From contig CAJXVW010000001.1 in the NCBI GenBank assembly GCA_913062645.1, forward strand, positions 682,001 through 746,000: 64,000 bases of DNA, in the 5' to 3' direction. Numbering within the stretch: the first letter of the stretch is position 1; the number at the start of each line of letters is the position of its first letter. A program made the position numbers and the translations under genes. Origin of the DNA: an uncultured Mycoplasmatota bacterium. GTDB taxonomy: Bacteria; Bacillota_I; Bacilli_A; Izemoplasmatales; Izemoplasmataceae. Under the pieces are notes generated by a model that was given only the letters and a program-made list of their open reading frames with translations, ran no database searches and was not told the origin of the DNA. Below, piece by piece: positions 45,470-54,799 of the stretch.

Positions 45470-46543
45470 ATGGCGATCAAATTGTTCATCCCCGGGCCCG
45501 TTGACGTGGCACCGGACGTGCTGGACAAACTGGCAACTCCGCAGATCGGTCATCGCACCAAGGAAGCGAGCGATCTGCAACAACGCATCAGTGAAAAAAT
45601 GCAACAACTCATGTACACCAACAACACGATCATCCTGTCTACCAGCTCCGGCAGCGGCATCATGGAAATGACGATTCGCTGTCTCACCGCGAAACGTGCA
45701 GCCGTATTCAGTGTCGGCGCCTTCGGGGACCGCTGGTACAAAATGGCAAAACTCAACGACATACCGGCCGACGTGTTCCATCCTGAACCCGGCAAGGCCG
45801 TGACCCCGGAAATGGTCGAAGACGTACTTAAAAACGGCGACTACGATGTCGTCACCGTCACCCACAATGAAACTTCTTCAGGGCTCATGAACCCCGTCGG
45901 ACCGATTGGTGAAGTGTTGAAACAATATCCTGACGTACTCTATCTCGTCGATGCCGTCAGCAGTCTTGGCGGCGCCAAAATCGAAGTCGATGCATGGGGT
46001 GTCGATGTCTGTCTGACCTCCACGCAGAAGTGCCTCGGATTGCCGCCGGGCCTCGCCATCGCATCGATCAGCGACAAGGCGATCGCCCGTGCCGAAGCAA
46101 TCGGCCCGCGTGGTTTCTATCTTGATTTGATGAACGTCGTCAATCGCGTCAAAAAGAACTATCAGTATCCGACCACGCCGGCCACCCCGCTGATGTGGGC
46201 ACTCGATTATCAATTGGATAAAATACTGAATGACGAAGGTCTTGACAACCGCTTTGATCGCCACGCCCGGCTCGCCGGCATCGTCCGCGAATGGGGAAAA
46301 CGTCACTTTGAACTGTTTGCCGAGGAAGGCCATCGTTCCAACACGGTCACGACCATCCTGAATACCAAGGGCAACAGCGTCGCCGATCTGAACAAAGAAC
46401 TGATGAAACGCGGTTACATGATTTCCAACGGATATGGTGATCTCAAGGAAAAAGCATTCCGCATCGCCCACATGGCCGAACGCCAGGAAGACGAATTGCT
46501 GGCCTTGCTGAAGGAGATTGAAGACATATGGCAGTTATCCTAG
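45470..46543 (+). CDS. serC: Phosphoserine aminotransferase-like class V aminotransferase
   Basis: A 357-residue class V PLP aminotransferase of the alanine-glyoxylate/serine-pyruvate type. LFIPGPVDVAPDVL opens the fold, SSGSGIMEMTIRCL binds the phosphate, VDAVSSLGGAKIEVD precedes the PLP lysine in TSTQKCLGLPPG. In bacteria and archaea that lack classical SerC, this type next to serA acts as phosphoserine aminotransferase, so the name rests on the operon. The ATG at 45470 follows AAAGGA; the ATG at 45443 has no ribosome site. It overlaps serA by 16 bases. Confidence 0.82.
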   Translation: MAIKLFIPGPVDVAPDVLDKLATPQIGHRTKEASDLQQRISEKMQQLMYTNNTIILSTSSGSGIMEMTIRCLTAKRAAVFSVGAFGDRWYKMAKLNDIPADVFHPEPGKAVTPEMVEDVLKNGDYDVVTVTHNETSSGLMNPVGPIGEVLKQYPDVLYLVDAVSSLGGAKIEVDAWGVDVCLTSTQKCLGLPPGLAIASISDKAIARAEAIGPRGFYLDLMNVVNRVKKNYQYPTTPATPLMWALDYQLDKILNDEGLDNRFDRHARLAGIVREWGKRHFELFAEEGHRSNTVTTILNTKGNSVADLNKELMKRGYMISNGYGDLKEKAFRIAHMAERQEDELLALLKEIEDIWQLS

Positions 46544-47439
46544 CAAACGACGGCATCGATGCGCTGGCCAAAGAACAACTTGAAGCGCTCGGTCACACGG
46601 TGGAAACCCATCACTACAACGCCTTTGATCTGGAGCATCGGATTCAGGAAATCGACTGTCTGATCGTCCGCTCCGCAACCAAAGTGCGTTCCAATCTGAT
46701 CGATCATGCGCGAAACACCAAGCAACTCAAACTGATCATTCGCGCCGGCGTCGGCATCGACAACATCGACCACGAATACGCCGAAGCGAACGGCATCCTC
46801 GTTCGCAACACCCCGAACTCCTCAAGCGACGCCGTTGCCGAACTGGCCATCGGTCACATGTTTGCCATCGCCCGGCACATCTACCACGCCAACGTGACGA
46901 TGCGCCAGGGACATTGGAACAAGAAACATTACAAGGGCATCGAACTGGCCGGTAAAACACTCGGTCTCGTCGGCTTCGGACGCATCGCTCAAAGCGTTGC
47001 CAAGAAGGCGCACGCGCTCGGCATGACGATTCAATATCACGACATCACCGGGCCACGCGACAGCGCCATCAATGCGACATGGGTCGACAAGGAAACGCTG
47101 CTTCGAACCAGCGACTTCCTCAGTCTCCACATTCCCTATGATCCATCGGTCGGAGCCTATCTTGACAAGGCGGCCTTCCACGCGATGAAACCGGGGATGT
47201 ATGTGATTCACACCGCACGTGGTGGCGTCGTGGACGAGAGCGCCCTGCTCTGGGCCCTCGACGAAGGCATCGTTGCCTATGCCGCCCTCGACGTTTTCGA
47301 AGAAGAACCGACCCACAACGAAGCGCTGTACCATCACGAACGGATTTCGTTGACACCGCACATCGGGGCATCGACGACAGAAGCCCAGGCGCGCATCGGA
47401 CAAGAGATCATTCAAGTGATCCAAGCATCACTTACATAG
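46528..47439 (+). CDS. serA: D-3-phosphoglycerate dehydrogenase
   Basis: A 303-residue 2-hydroxyacid dehydrogenase: substrate-loop RSATKVRS, IIRAGVGIDNID, Rossmann motif GLVGFGRIAQSVAKKA, LHIPYDPSVG, HTARGGVVDESAL with the active-site Arg, and LTPHIGASTTEAQ with the catalytic His. It is the short form with no C-terminal ACT domain, so serine feedback inhibition of the classic type is not expected. It oxidises 3-phosphoglycerate to 3-phosphohydroxypyruvate, the substrate of the upstream SerC-like enzyme. Reading begins inside the serC end. Confidence 0.9.
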   Translation: MAVILANDGIDALAKEQLEALGHTVETHHYNAFDLEHRIQEIDCLIVRSATKVRSNLIDHARNTKQLKLIIRAGVGIDNIDHEYAEANGILVRNTPNSSSDAVAELAIGHMFAIARHIYHANVTMRQGHWNKKHYKGIELAGKTLGLVGFGRIAQSVAKKAHALGMTIQYHDITGPRDSAINATWVDKETLLRTSDFLSLHIPYDPSVGAYLDKAAFHAMKPGMYVIHTARGGVVDESALLWALDEGIVAYAALDVFEEEPTHNEALYHHERISLTPHIGASTTEAQARIGQEIIQVIQASLT

Positions 47440-47451
47440 GAGGATAAATTC

Positions 47452-50082
47452 ATGGCTATTGTAAGACCGTTTAAAGCATTGCGTCCGCGCAAGGACCTCG
47501 TCGATCGCGTGGCATCGCTTCCCTATGACGTCATGGATCGTAGAGAAGCCAAGGACATGGCGAAAGGCAATCCCTACAGTTTTCTGCACATCATCCGCAG
47601 CGAAATCGACTTCCCCTCGTCGACCGATCCGTACGACAGGAAAGTCTACAAGAAGGCTCAGAAAAACCTGAAGATTTTTGAAGACGACGGTATTCTGGTT
47701 CAGGATGAACTGCCGATGATCTACATTTATCGCCAGGTCATGAACGGCAATCCGCAAACCGGATTCGTCGCCTGCACCTCGGTCGACGACTACGTCAACA
47801 ACGTCATCAAAAAGCACGAACTGACGCTGCTCAGCAAGGAAAAGGACCGGCTCGATCATTTCGATCGCTGCGACGCCAACACGGCGCCCGTGTTCCTGAC
47901 CTATCGCGACCAGGCGCGCCTCAACGACATTCTTGACGAGTGGACGACAAAGCACGATCCGGAATTCGACATCGTCACCGACGACGGCGTCGGTCACATC
48001 GTCTGGAAGGTCGACGATCTGAAACTCGTCACCGAGATCCAGAATCAGTTCGCATCGATCGACAGCCTCTACATCGCCGATGGTCACCACCGTACGGCGT
48101 CTGCGGCCAAAGTCGCTCTGAAACGCCGCAGTGAGTTCCCCAATTATACCGGCGAGGAAGAGTTCAACTTCTTCATGAGCGTCATCTTCCCCGAATCGAC
48201 GCTCAACATCATGCCATACAACCGGGTCGTCCATGACTTGAACGGCATGAGCGAAACGCGCTTCCTCAAAAAGATGGAAAAACTGTTCCACCTCGAAGTC
48301 AGCAAAGCTCCCTTCAAACCGGTGGAAAAACATACCTTCGGCATGTACCTCAACAACGTTTGGTACAAGTTGAACTTGAAAGACGGCATCGTCAAATCGG
48401 ACAGCATCCTCGAGAACATCGATGCTGCGATTCTCGAGAAATTCGTCCTCGGCGACATCCTCGGCATCAAGAATCTCCGCAATTCCTCGCGCATCAGTTT
48501 CGTCGGCGGCATCCGCGGCCTCAAGGGTCTCAAGGAAAAAACCGATGAACTGCAGGGCGTCGGCTTCGCGATGTTCCCGGTCAAGATGAACGACATCATG
48601 GAAGTGTCCGACGCCGGACTGATCATGCCGGCCAAGTCGACGTGGTTTGAACCGAAACTGCGCAGCGGCTTGTTCGTCCATAAATTCGACAGCTTCGCCC
48701 ATGCGGCCGAAGCCGACGGCAAGGTCTCACGCACAACCAAGGAATACATCGAACAGGTCCTGACAAAGGTCCGCGAGAAGGACGGCAATCAAACCGAATT
48801 CGTCCAAGCCGTGACCGAAGTCTTGCATTCGCTCGGTCCGGTCCTCGACCAGCACCCCGAATACATCGAGCACAACATCCTGGAGCGGATCGTCGAACCG
48901 GAACGCGCCTTCCAGTTCCGCGTTCCCTGGGTCGACGACGAAGGCAACATCCAGGTCAACCGCGGTTTCCGCGTTCAGTTCAACGGCGCGATCGGCCCGT
49001 ACAAGGGCGGTTTGCGCTTCCATCCCAGCGTGTACCTCGGTCTGATCAAGTTCCTCGGTTTCGAACAAATCTTCAAGAACAGTCTCACCGGTCTGCCGAT
49101 CGGTGGCGGCAAAGGCGGCAGCGACTTCAATCCGCTCGGCAAGTCCGACGGGGAAATCCGCCGCTTCGCCGAAAGTTTCATGACCGAACTCTATCGCCAC
49201 ATCGGTCCGGACGTCGACGTTCCGGCCGGCGACATCGGTGTCGGCGGTCGTGAAATCGGGTATCTGTTCGGTGCCTATCGCCGCATCCGCGGTGCCTTTG
49301 AAAACGGCGTTCTGACCGGCAAGGGCCTCGACTACGGCGGCAGTCTGATCCGACCCGAAGCAACCGGCTACGGTGCGACGTATTATGCCTACCAGATGCT
49401 CAAGCACGACGACCTCGACTTCAAGAACAAAACGGTCGCCGTCAGCGGCTTCGGCAACGTCGCCTGGGGTGTCTGTAAAAAGGTTCGCGATCTCGGTGGC
49501 AAGGTCGTCACGCTGAGTGGACCCGAAGGATACATCTACGATCCTGACGGCGTCAGCACGCAGGAAAAGATCGACTTCATGCTCGAGATGCGCGCCAACA
49601 CCAACGGCAAAATCGAAGACTATGCCGACAAGTTCGACGTCGAATTCTTCCCCGGCAAGAAACCGTGGGAACGCGAGGTCGACATCATCATGCCGTGCGC
49701 CACGCAAAACGAGATTTTACCGCAAGACGCGAAACAAATCATCAAAAATGGTGTAAAATATATAGTGGAAGGGGCCAATATGCCGACCACCAACGAAGCG
49801 ATCGAAATGCTGCAACAAGCCGGCGTCGTGATCGGTCCGGGGAAAGCCGCCAATGCCGGTGGCGTGGCAACGAGCGCCCTGGAAATGGCGCAAAACAGCA
49901 TGCGCCTGTCCTGGACGGCCGAAGAGGTCGACGAAAAATTACGCGCCATCATGAAAAACATCTACAACAACTGCGTCCGTGCCAGCAGCCGCTACGGCTT
50001 TGGCTACGACCTGATCGCCGGAGCCAACATCGCCGGGTTCGTCAAGGTCGCCGACGCGATGATTGCCCAAGGCATCTACTAA
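47452..50082 (+). CDS. DUF1015 - glutamate dehydrogenase fusion protein
   Basis: One 876-residue frame joins two full-length proteins. Residues 1 to about 415 are DUF1015: IVRPFKALRP at the start, LPYDVMDRREAK, and IADGHHRTASAA (Asp210-Arg214). Residues about 427-876 are a complete hexameric NADP-type glutamate dehydrogenase: FRVPWVDDEG, GPYKGGLRFHPSV (Lys518), GLPIGGGKGGSDFNP (Lys554), PAGDIGVGGREIGY and AVSGFGNVAWG. The joint has no Met codon, no alternative ribosome site and no frameshift. AGGAGG precedes the ATG at 47452. GDH would remake the glutamate used by SerC and IlvE. DUF1015 is a common neighbour of serA/serC but its reaction is unknown to me; no serB is present in the operon. Confidence 0.88.
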   Translation: MAIVRPFKALRPRKDLVDRVASLPYDVMDRREAKDMAKGNPYSFLHIIRSEIDFPSSTDPYDRKVYKKAQKNLKIFEDDGILVQDELPMIYIYRQVMNGNPQTGFVACTSVDDYVNNVIKKHELTLLSKEKDRLDHFDRCDANTAPVFLTYRDQARLNDILDEWTTKHDPEFDIVTDDGVGHIVWKVDDLKLVTEIQNQFASIDSLYIADGHHRTASAAKVALKRRSEFPNYTGEEEFNFFMSVIFPESTLNIMPYNRVVHDLNGMSETRFLKKMEKLFHLEVSKAPFKPVEKHTFGMYLNNVWYKLNLKDGIVKSDSILENIDAAILEKFVLGDILGIKNLRNSSRISFVGGIRGLKGLKEKTDELQGVGFAMFPVKMNDIMEVSDAGLIMPAKSTWFEPKLRSGLFVHKFDSFAHAAEADGKVSRTTKEYIEQVLTKVREKDGNQTEFVQAVTEVLHSLGPVLDQHPEYIEHNILERIVEPERAFQFRVPWVDDEGNIQVNRGFRVQFNGAIGPYKGGLRFHPSVYLGLIKFLGFEQIFKNSLTGLPIGGGKGGSDFNPLGKSDGEIRRFAESFMTELYRHIGPDVDVPAGDIGVGGREIGYLFGAYRRIRGAFENGVLTGKGLDYGGSLIRPEATGYGATYYAYQMLKHDDLDFKNKTVAVSGFGNVAWGVCKKVRDLGGKVVTLSGPEGYIYDPDGVSTQEKIDFMLEMRANTNGKIEDYADKFDVEFFPGKKPWEREVDIIMPCATQNEILPQDAKQIIKNGVKYIVEGANMPTTNEAIEMLQQAGVVIGPGKAANAGGVATSALEMAQNSMRLSWTAEEVDEKLRAIMKNIYNNCVRASSRYGFGYDLIAGANIAGFVKVADAMIAQGIY

Positions 50083-50101
50083 ACCCAAAAGGAGTGATTT
50101 G

Positions 50102-51097
50102 ATGGGCTATGCGTTAAAGGAAACCAAATATCGTTATCGTGCCTGGACCAAGGATGGTGTTTGGCAGAAGGGGTCGCTGACCACCGATAAATACATCACC
50201 ATCCATGAGGGATCGAACGTGTTCCACTACGGCCAGGCCCTGTTTGAAGGACTCAAGGCCTACAAACAGAAAGACGGCAAGGTGGTGTTGTTCCGACCCG
50301 AGCTGAACTGCGAACGGATCCAGTCTGGACTCGATCGCATCGTCGCTCCCCGGCTGCCGCGCGAGATCTTCTTTGAAGCGATCGAAGAAGTCGTCAAGGC
50401 CAACGTCGACGACATTCCCGAATACGGCAAGCAACAGTCGCTCTACATTCGTCCATTCGTCATCGGACATGGCATGAACTTGGGCGTCAAACCGTCCGAC
50501 GAATACCTGTTCAGCGTGTTCTGCGCCCCCGTCGGCACCTATTTCAAGGGAGGCCTCGAAGCGCTCGAGTTCGTCACCACGCAATACGATCGGGCCGCCG
50601 CCAATGGCATGGGGCAAGTCAAGTTCGCAGGCAACTACGGCTCCAGTCTCTATCCACGCCAACAGGCCAAGGATGCGGGATACGCCGGAGTCATCTACCT
50701 CGATCCGGCAACCCACACCAAAATCGATGAAGTCGGTGCCGCCAATTTCTTCGGCGTCACCAAGGACGGCGTGCTCGTCACGCCCAAGAGCCCGTCGATC
50801 CTGCCGTCGATCACGCGTCGTTCGATTCTCTATCTCGCCGAGCACGTCCTCGGTCTACCGGTCGAAGAGCGCGAATGCTTCATCGACAACATCGACGAGT
50901 TCGCCGAAGCCGGTGCCTGCGGCACGGCCGCCATCATCACGCCGATCAAGGCGATCACCCACAAGGGTCAGCGCCACCAGTTCGGAGACGGCACCGTCGG
51001 TCCGACGATCAAGAAACTGTACGACTTGCTGCTCGGTATCTATTACGGCGAGATCGAAGCGCCGGAAGGCTGGCTGCACGAAATCAAATTTGACTGA
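50102..51097 (+). CDS. ilvE: Branched-chain amino acid aminotransferase
   Basis: A 331-residue class IV aminotransferase. IHEGSNVFHYGQALFEGLKAY is the N-terminal signature, the PLP lysine is in GQVKFAGNYGSS (Lys174), followed by DEVGAANFFGV and EAGACGTAAIITPI. It moves amino groups between glutamate and branched-chain keto acids. The ATG at 50102 follows AAAGGAG; an upstream start would lie inside the previous gene. Last gene of the operon, 19 bases after the GDH fusion that regenerates glutamate. Confidence 0.92.
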   Translation: MGYALKETKYRYRAWTKDGVWQKGSLTTDKYITIHEGSNVFHYGQALFEGLKAYKQKDGKVVLFRPELNCERIQSGLDRIVAPRLPREIFFEAIEEVVKANVDDIPEYGKQQSLYIRPFVIGHGMNLGVKPSDEYLFSVFCAPVGTYFKGGLEALEFVTTQYDRAAANGMGQVKFAGNYGSSLYPRQQAKDAGYAGVIYLDPATHTKIDEVGAANFFGVTKDGVLVTPKSPSILPSITRRSILYLAEHVLGLPVEERECFIDNIDEFAEAGACGTAAIITPIKAITHKGQRHQFGDGTVGPTIKKLYDLLLGIYYGEIEAPEGWLHEIKFD

Positions 51098-51105
51098 TAC
51101 TAAAA

Positions 51106-51133
51106 AAAGGATTCGTACTCACGAATCCTTTTT
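51106..51133. terminator. Bidirectional terminator between ilvE and the aminotransferase gene
   Basis: AGGATTCGT - ACTC - ACGAATCCT flanked by A and T runs. The minus-strand gene's TGA stop (51121-51119) sits at the loop, so its last residues (KKDS) are encoded by the hairpin. Confidence 0.9.
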
Positions 51134-52357
51134 GTATTGCGAAATCAGAAACTGGATGCGCTCGGCGAGGCCGAACAGTTTGGTCTTCGGCACGCTGCAT
51201 AGCGCCACGCGGAGCCCGCCAGCGACTTCGACCAAGAAGATGTTGTGCGCTGCGAGCCACTCGTTGAGGGATTCCTTGATGCGCTCGTCGACGCGGATCG
51301 TCGCGAAGAATCCTTCCCGGTAGGGGTAGAGGTCGAGACCGACCCGCTCGGCCTCCGTGACAAAGATCGCTGCGCGTTGTTGTATCATGGCGATGTGGGC
51401 TTGTTTCTCGGCGAGAAAGCGTCGTTCCCGGTGTTCGTCGGAGGTGATCCGCGCGAATAGTTCCATCGCCGCGTTGTTGACGGTCGACCAGATGCTGCGG
51501 GCGCTGTAGATCATCGCATCGGTGAATCGCTGGCGCTCGTTGTCGTCGCTGGTGATGGCGACGGCGGCGCCGACGCGCATGCCGTAGGCAGTCAGGGTCT
51601 TGGACAGGGAAAAAGCGATGACGACCATGGCATTGGGATGCAAGTCGCGATACCGCAACAGATTGCGTTTCCAGTGCGGATCGTTGTTGTAATCGACATA
51701 GGCGATGTCGTGCAGAAGCACGACGGGCCCTTGTTCGGCGAGTTCGTTGATGCCGTCAATCAGATCATCCCATTCTGACGTGTCGAGGGTGTAGCCCGAC
51801 GGATTGTGGCAGGGATCGTTGAGAATCGCGAGAACCTTGCCTTCTTGTGTCATCACGTCGGTGCAAACGGCGAAAAAGTCATCGAGATCGAAGTGATCGG
51901 CTTGGAACATGTTGTAGTCGCGAAGCTGCATGCCGGCTTCGATGGCCATCGTCTTGTAGGGTCCCCAGCCAAGCGAGGGCTTGACGAGGGTGCTGCCCGG
52001 ATCGAGAACGTTCTTGATCGTTGCCGCAACGGCTCCAGCGCCACCGGGTGTGGCAATGATCGATGCGGGCATTGCTTCGTCGGCGAACAGCCATTGGCGG
52101 ACCGCGTTCTGGTAGGACGGATTGCCTTGGATGCTTGCGGCGTAACGGGCCTTGGTGATGTGGTCGATCTGATCAAACTCGTCCCACACCGAATCGTATG
52201 CGATGAATTGGCCGGTGTCATCGAAGAGCGTACCGAGCGTCGCATCGACGACGTGTTCGGCGCCATCGCGCAGCTTCGCCTCATGGGCGCGGACTGCGGC
52301 CTTGAAGACTTTGTCGATCATTTTCTTGCCATCGGAACGTTGGTTCAAAAAAGGCAT
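51119..52357 (-). CDS. Aromatic/aspartate-type aminotransferase (class I/II)
   Basis: A 412-residue PLP aminotransferase with the fold type I motifs ATPGGAGAVAA, NDPCHNPSGY, LLHDIAYVDYNNDP and PLP-lysine FSLSKTLTAYGMRVG, and GLRVALCSVP near the C-terminus. The CHNPSG and SLSKT motifs fit the aspartate/aromatic aminotransferase (Ia-type) branch. The ATG at 52357 is chosen because GAGG is then eight bases upstream; a GTG nine bases earlier overlaps that site. An extended -10 TGTTATAAT (52399-52394) precedes it. Single-gene unit. Confidence 0.85.
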   Translation of the reverse strand: MPFLNQRSDGKKMIDKVFKAAVRAHEAKLRDGAEHVVDATLGTLFDDTGQFIAYDSVWDEFDQIDHITKARYAASIQGNPSYQNAVRQWLFADEAMPASIIATPGGAGAVAATIKNVLDPGSTLVKPSLGWGPYKTMAIEAGMQLRDYNMFQADHFDLDDFFAVCTDVMTQEGKVLAILNDPCHNPSGYTLDTSEWDDLIDGINELAEQGPVVLLHDIAYVDYNNDPHWKRNLLRYRDLHPNAMVVIAFSLSKTLTAYGMRVGAAVAITSDDNERQRFTDAMIYSARSIWSTVNNAAMELFARITSDEHRERRFLAEKQAHIAMIQQRAAIFVTEAERVGLDLYPYREGFFATIRVDERIKESLNEWLAAHNIFLVEVAGGLRVALCSVPKTKLFGLAERIQFLISQYKKDS

Positions 52358-52393
52358 GTTGGTCACCTCGTGCTGGATTTGTCGTTCGCCATC

Positions 52394-52399
52394 ATTATA
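52394..52399 (-). promoter_or_regulatory. Extended -10 promoter of the aminotransferase gene
   Basis: Minus-strand TGTTATAAT, about 37 bases before the start codon; -35 region poor (GTGTAA). Confidence 0.5.
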
Positions 52400-52464
52400 A
52401 CAAATGTTTCTGAAAATTACACGTTAAAGTGGTGCGAAACGCACATAAAATTAACGAATTCGAA

Positions 52465-52492
52465 TTGTATTGTGCACAAGTTATGATACAAT
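52465..52492 (+). promoter_or_regulatory. Promoter of the PH-like membrane protein gene
   Basis: TTGTAT (52465-52470), 16 bases, extended -10 TGATACAAT (TACAAT 52487-52492). A 10-base palindrome TTGTGCACAA overlaps the spacer. Confidence 0.55.
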
Positions 52493-52510
52493 TATAGTGA
52501 GGTGATTGTC

Positions 52511-53518
52511 ATGATAGAAGAACTGCGTGCATTTTTGAAACGGAAATTTGATTATCAACTGGACCAGTTCGCTGTGTTTCAGACCGAATACGAACCGAGT
52601 AAGTTGGTCCCGATCGGCCTGGGCGCGTTTGCGGTTGTTGCCGTCTTTTACTTGTTGGATCTGATTTTCGGATGGGGCATCATGACCTTCGTGCTGTTTG
52701 CGATTCTGTTCGTCGTGCTTGTGCTGATGCCGCTGGCGTTTCGGAAGACATCGAAATACGATGCCATCTTCGTCACGCCCGAGTATCTGATTCAGAGCAT
52801 CGGCAAGAACGAGTTCGTCGCCGTCAACTACGACGATATCAAGGATTTCAAAGTGACTGCCGATGGCGTCATCATCAAAGGCAAACGTCATACCATCAAA
52901 CTCGGATTGTCACTGACGCGGGAAGAAGTGGATTCGATCATCGACATTCTCGAAGCCAAAGGCAAGACCTTCGATCCCGAGAAGGAATACATGATCCGTC
53001 CCGTGGAAATCCGTATCGTCAACAATGAGATCAAACTGGTTGACATCGAGGTCGTCAATGAACTCGATCGGGTCTACGAAAAGTATCAGGAAGACTATCT
53101 GATGCTGACTCCGGGCTATCTCGATCAGATCATCTTCACCAATACCAACGTCGAAGACGTGTGCATCGACCCCGAACACAACAACTTCGGACTCAAGGTC
53201 GACGCGTTCGAAGTGAAGGACGGTCATCCTGAGAACACCAAGTTCGAATCGATCATCGCGCAAGATGGGATCCTGGTATTCCACAAATTTGTCATCGAGC
53301 AGCTCATTCTGCAAAACACGCACGATAAGAACGAGGCGGATCAGGAACTCAAACACGATCCCAAGGAGCTTGAAAAACACCTTAAGAATGCCGTCATCAC
53401 GCAATGGCGCACCCAGCAGGACAAACTCGACATCCATTTCGCGACGGGTGTCCACATCTTGAAGGCACAGGTCGCATTCAAGGATGTCCTGGTTGGATGG
53501 AACAAAACCAAAGAGTGA
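52511..53518 (+). CDS. Hypothetical membrane protein with PH-like domain
   Basis: A 335-residue protein: a 30-residue cytosolic start, two close membrane segments (about 35-77), then a region (AIFVTPEYLIQSIGKNEFVAVNYDDIKDFKVTADGVIIK) like the bacterial PH/DUF304 fold, and a 170-residue acidic, mixed C-terminal domain that I do not recognise. The ATG at 52511 follows GAGGTGAT; a GTG nine bases upstream is less suitable. Followed by a terminator that overlaps its stop, then the MFS gene. Confidence 0.65.
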   Translation: MIEELRAFLKRKFDYQLDQFAVFQTEYEPSKLVPIGLGAFAVVAVFYLLDLIFGWGIMTFVLFAILFVVLVLMPLAFRKTSKYDAIFVTPEYLIQSIGKNEFVAVNYDDIKDFKVTADGVIIKGKRHTIKLGLSLTREEVDSIIDILEAKGKTFDPEKEYMIRPVEIRIVNNEIKLVDIEVVNELDRVYEKYQEDYLMLTPGYLDQIIFTNTNVEDVCIDPEHNNFGLKVDAFEVKDGHPENTKFESIIAQDGILVFHKFVIEQLILQNTHDKNEADQELKHDPKELEKHLKNAVITQWRTQQDKLDIHFATGVHILKAQVAFKDVLVGWNKTKE

Positions 53519-53536
53519 CGCGGTCACTCTTTTTTC
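53510..53536 (+). terminator. Terminator with stop codon in the stem
   Basis: AAAGAGTGAC - GCG - GTCACTCTTT, T6. The TGA at 53516-53518 is in the left arm. Confidence 0.85.
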
Positions 53537-53556
53537 TCATCATCCGGAGGTGAACT

Positions 53557-54786
53557 ATGAGCAACGCCGCGCTCAAAACCGCACAGATGCGCAAATTCGG
53601 CTGGTACGGATTGTTGAAGAATCTCAAGTTCTTCGAACCGTATCTGCTTTTGTACATGATTTTTGCGGGGCTCACTTTCACCGAAATCGGGATCCTCTAC
53701 GCCATCCGTGAAGCGATCGTGTGGATCTTCGAAATCCCCTCCGGCGTGTTCGCCGACCGGTTCGGTAAGAAGACCGAACTGATCGCGAGTTTTGTCTTCT
53801 ACATCGCCAGTTTCATCGGTTTCGCACTCGCCGATTCCTTTGCGTGGTTCGTGGTACCGATGGTGCTCTTCGGGTTTGGCGAAGCCTTCCGTTCGGGGAC
53901 GCACAAAGCGATGATCATGGCGTATCTCGATCACGAAGCCATCGACTTGCCGAAACGTCAAGTCTATGGGTATACGCGCAGTTACTCCAACGTCGGCAGC
54001 GTCGTATCCAGTCTGTTTGGAATCGCCTTGATCCTGTCGATGCCGGACATGTCGCTGTTGTTCCTGATTGCGATCGTGCCATACGTTCTTGATCTGGTGT
54101 TGATCGCCAGTTATCCGTCGTTCCTCAACAAACGGATCGATCGTCGATTTTCTTTGGTCGAGTTTGTGCGCGAAACAGGACGAGCGCTTGCGTATGCCGT
54201 CAAGCACGTGCGGTTGCGTCTGTATCTGGTCGAATCGGCGGGATTCCAAGCGATATTCAAAAGCATGCGAGATTACATCCAACCGCTCTTGTACGGGGCG
54301 ACGCTGACGGTGTTGCTGCTGGCGGACCGGAGTCTCGATGACAACATCAAGATCATCATCGGTCTGACCTATGCCGTGGCCCAGTTGGTGAGCGTGTTCG
54401 TCACCCGCCATGCTTATCGACTTGGCGATTACATGTCATCGGGCACGTTGCTCGCCCTCACCTGGACGATGACCGCGACGATGGCCATTGCACTTGGGCT
54501 TTGGAGCACCTCGATCCCGATCATCTTGATATCCTTCGTGATGTTTTATGCCGCGCTCAACTTGCGCAAACCCTACATGGTCCAAAAAATCGGCGATGCG
54601 ACCATCGATGAGAAACGCGCCAGCGTACTGTCAATCGAGTCACAACTGTCGTCGGTGCTGATCATCATTCTGGCGCCTGTCATGGGTTGGATCAGTGACA
54701 CCTACTCGATTGGCACGATGTTCCTCGTGCTGGGCTCTGCAATGGTTATAACGGGACTCATCCGATATACGAAAAAAGGTGCCTGA
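53557..54786 (+). CDS. Major facilitator superfamily transporter
   Basis: A 409-residue protein with about eleven or twelve membrane segments and the MFS loop signature SGVFADRFGKKTE between segments 2 and 3. LFGFGEAFRSGTHKAMIMAYLDHEA is typical of multidrug-type or uncharacterised single-substrate MFS carriers (DHA-like). GGAGGTG precedes the ATG, 38 bases after the previous stop, so it may depend on read-through of the preceding terminator or a promoter I cannot see. The stop is in the loop of the next terminator. Substrate unknown. Confidence 0.82.
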   Translation: MSNAALKTAQMRKFGWYGLLKNLKFFEPYLLLYMIFAGLTFTEIGILYAIREAIVWIFEIPSGVFADRFGKKTELIASFVFYIASFIGFALADSFAWFVVPMVLFGFGEAFRSGTHKAMIMAYLDHEAIDLPKRQVYGYTRSYSNVGSVVSSLFGIALILSMPDMSLLFLIAIVPYVLDLVLIASYPSFLNKRIDRRFSLVEFVRETGRALAYAVKHVRLRLYLVESAGFQAIFKSMRDYIQPLLYGATLTVLLLADRSLDDNIKIIIGLTYAVAQLVSVFVTRHAYRLGDYMSSGTLLALTWTMTATMAIALGLWSTSIPIILISFVMFYAALNLRKPYMVQKIGDATIDEKRASVLSIESQLSSVLIIILAPVMGWISDTYSIGTMFLVLGSAMVITGLIRYTKKGA

Positions 54787-54799
54787 AGCACCTTTTTTT
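54772..54799. terminator. Bidirectional terminator with the MFS stop codon in its loop
   Basis: AAAAAAGGTGC - CTGAA - GCACCTTTTTT. The loop contains the TGA of the MFS gene (54784-54786); the minus-strand pckA stop (54800-54798) touches the other end. Confidence 0.9.

Noticed and set aside
48690-48760. Separate start codon for glutamate dehydrogenase
   Set aside because: No Met codon, no usable alternative start with a ribosome site, and no stop or frameshift between the domains.
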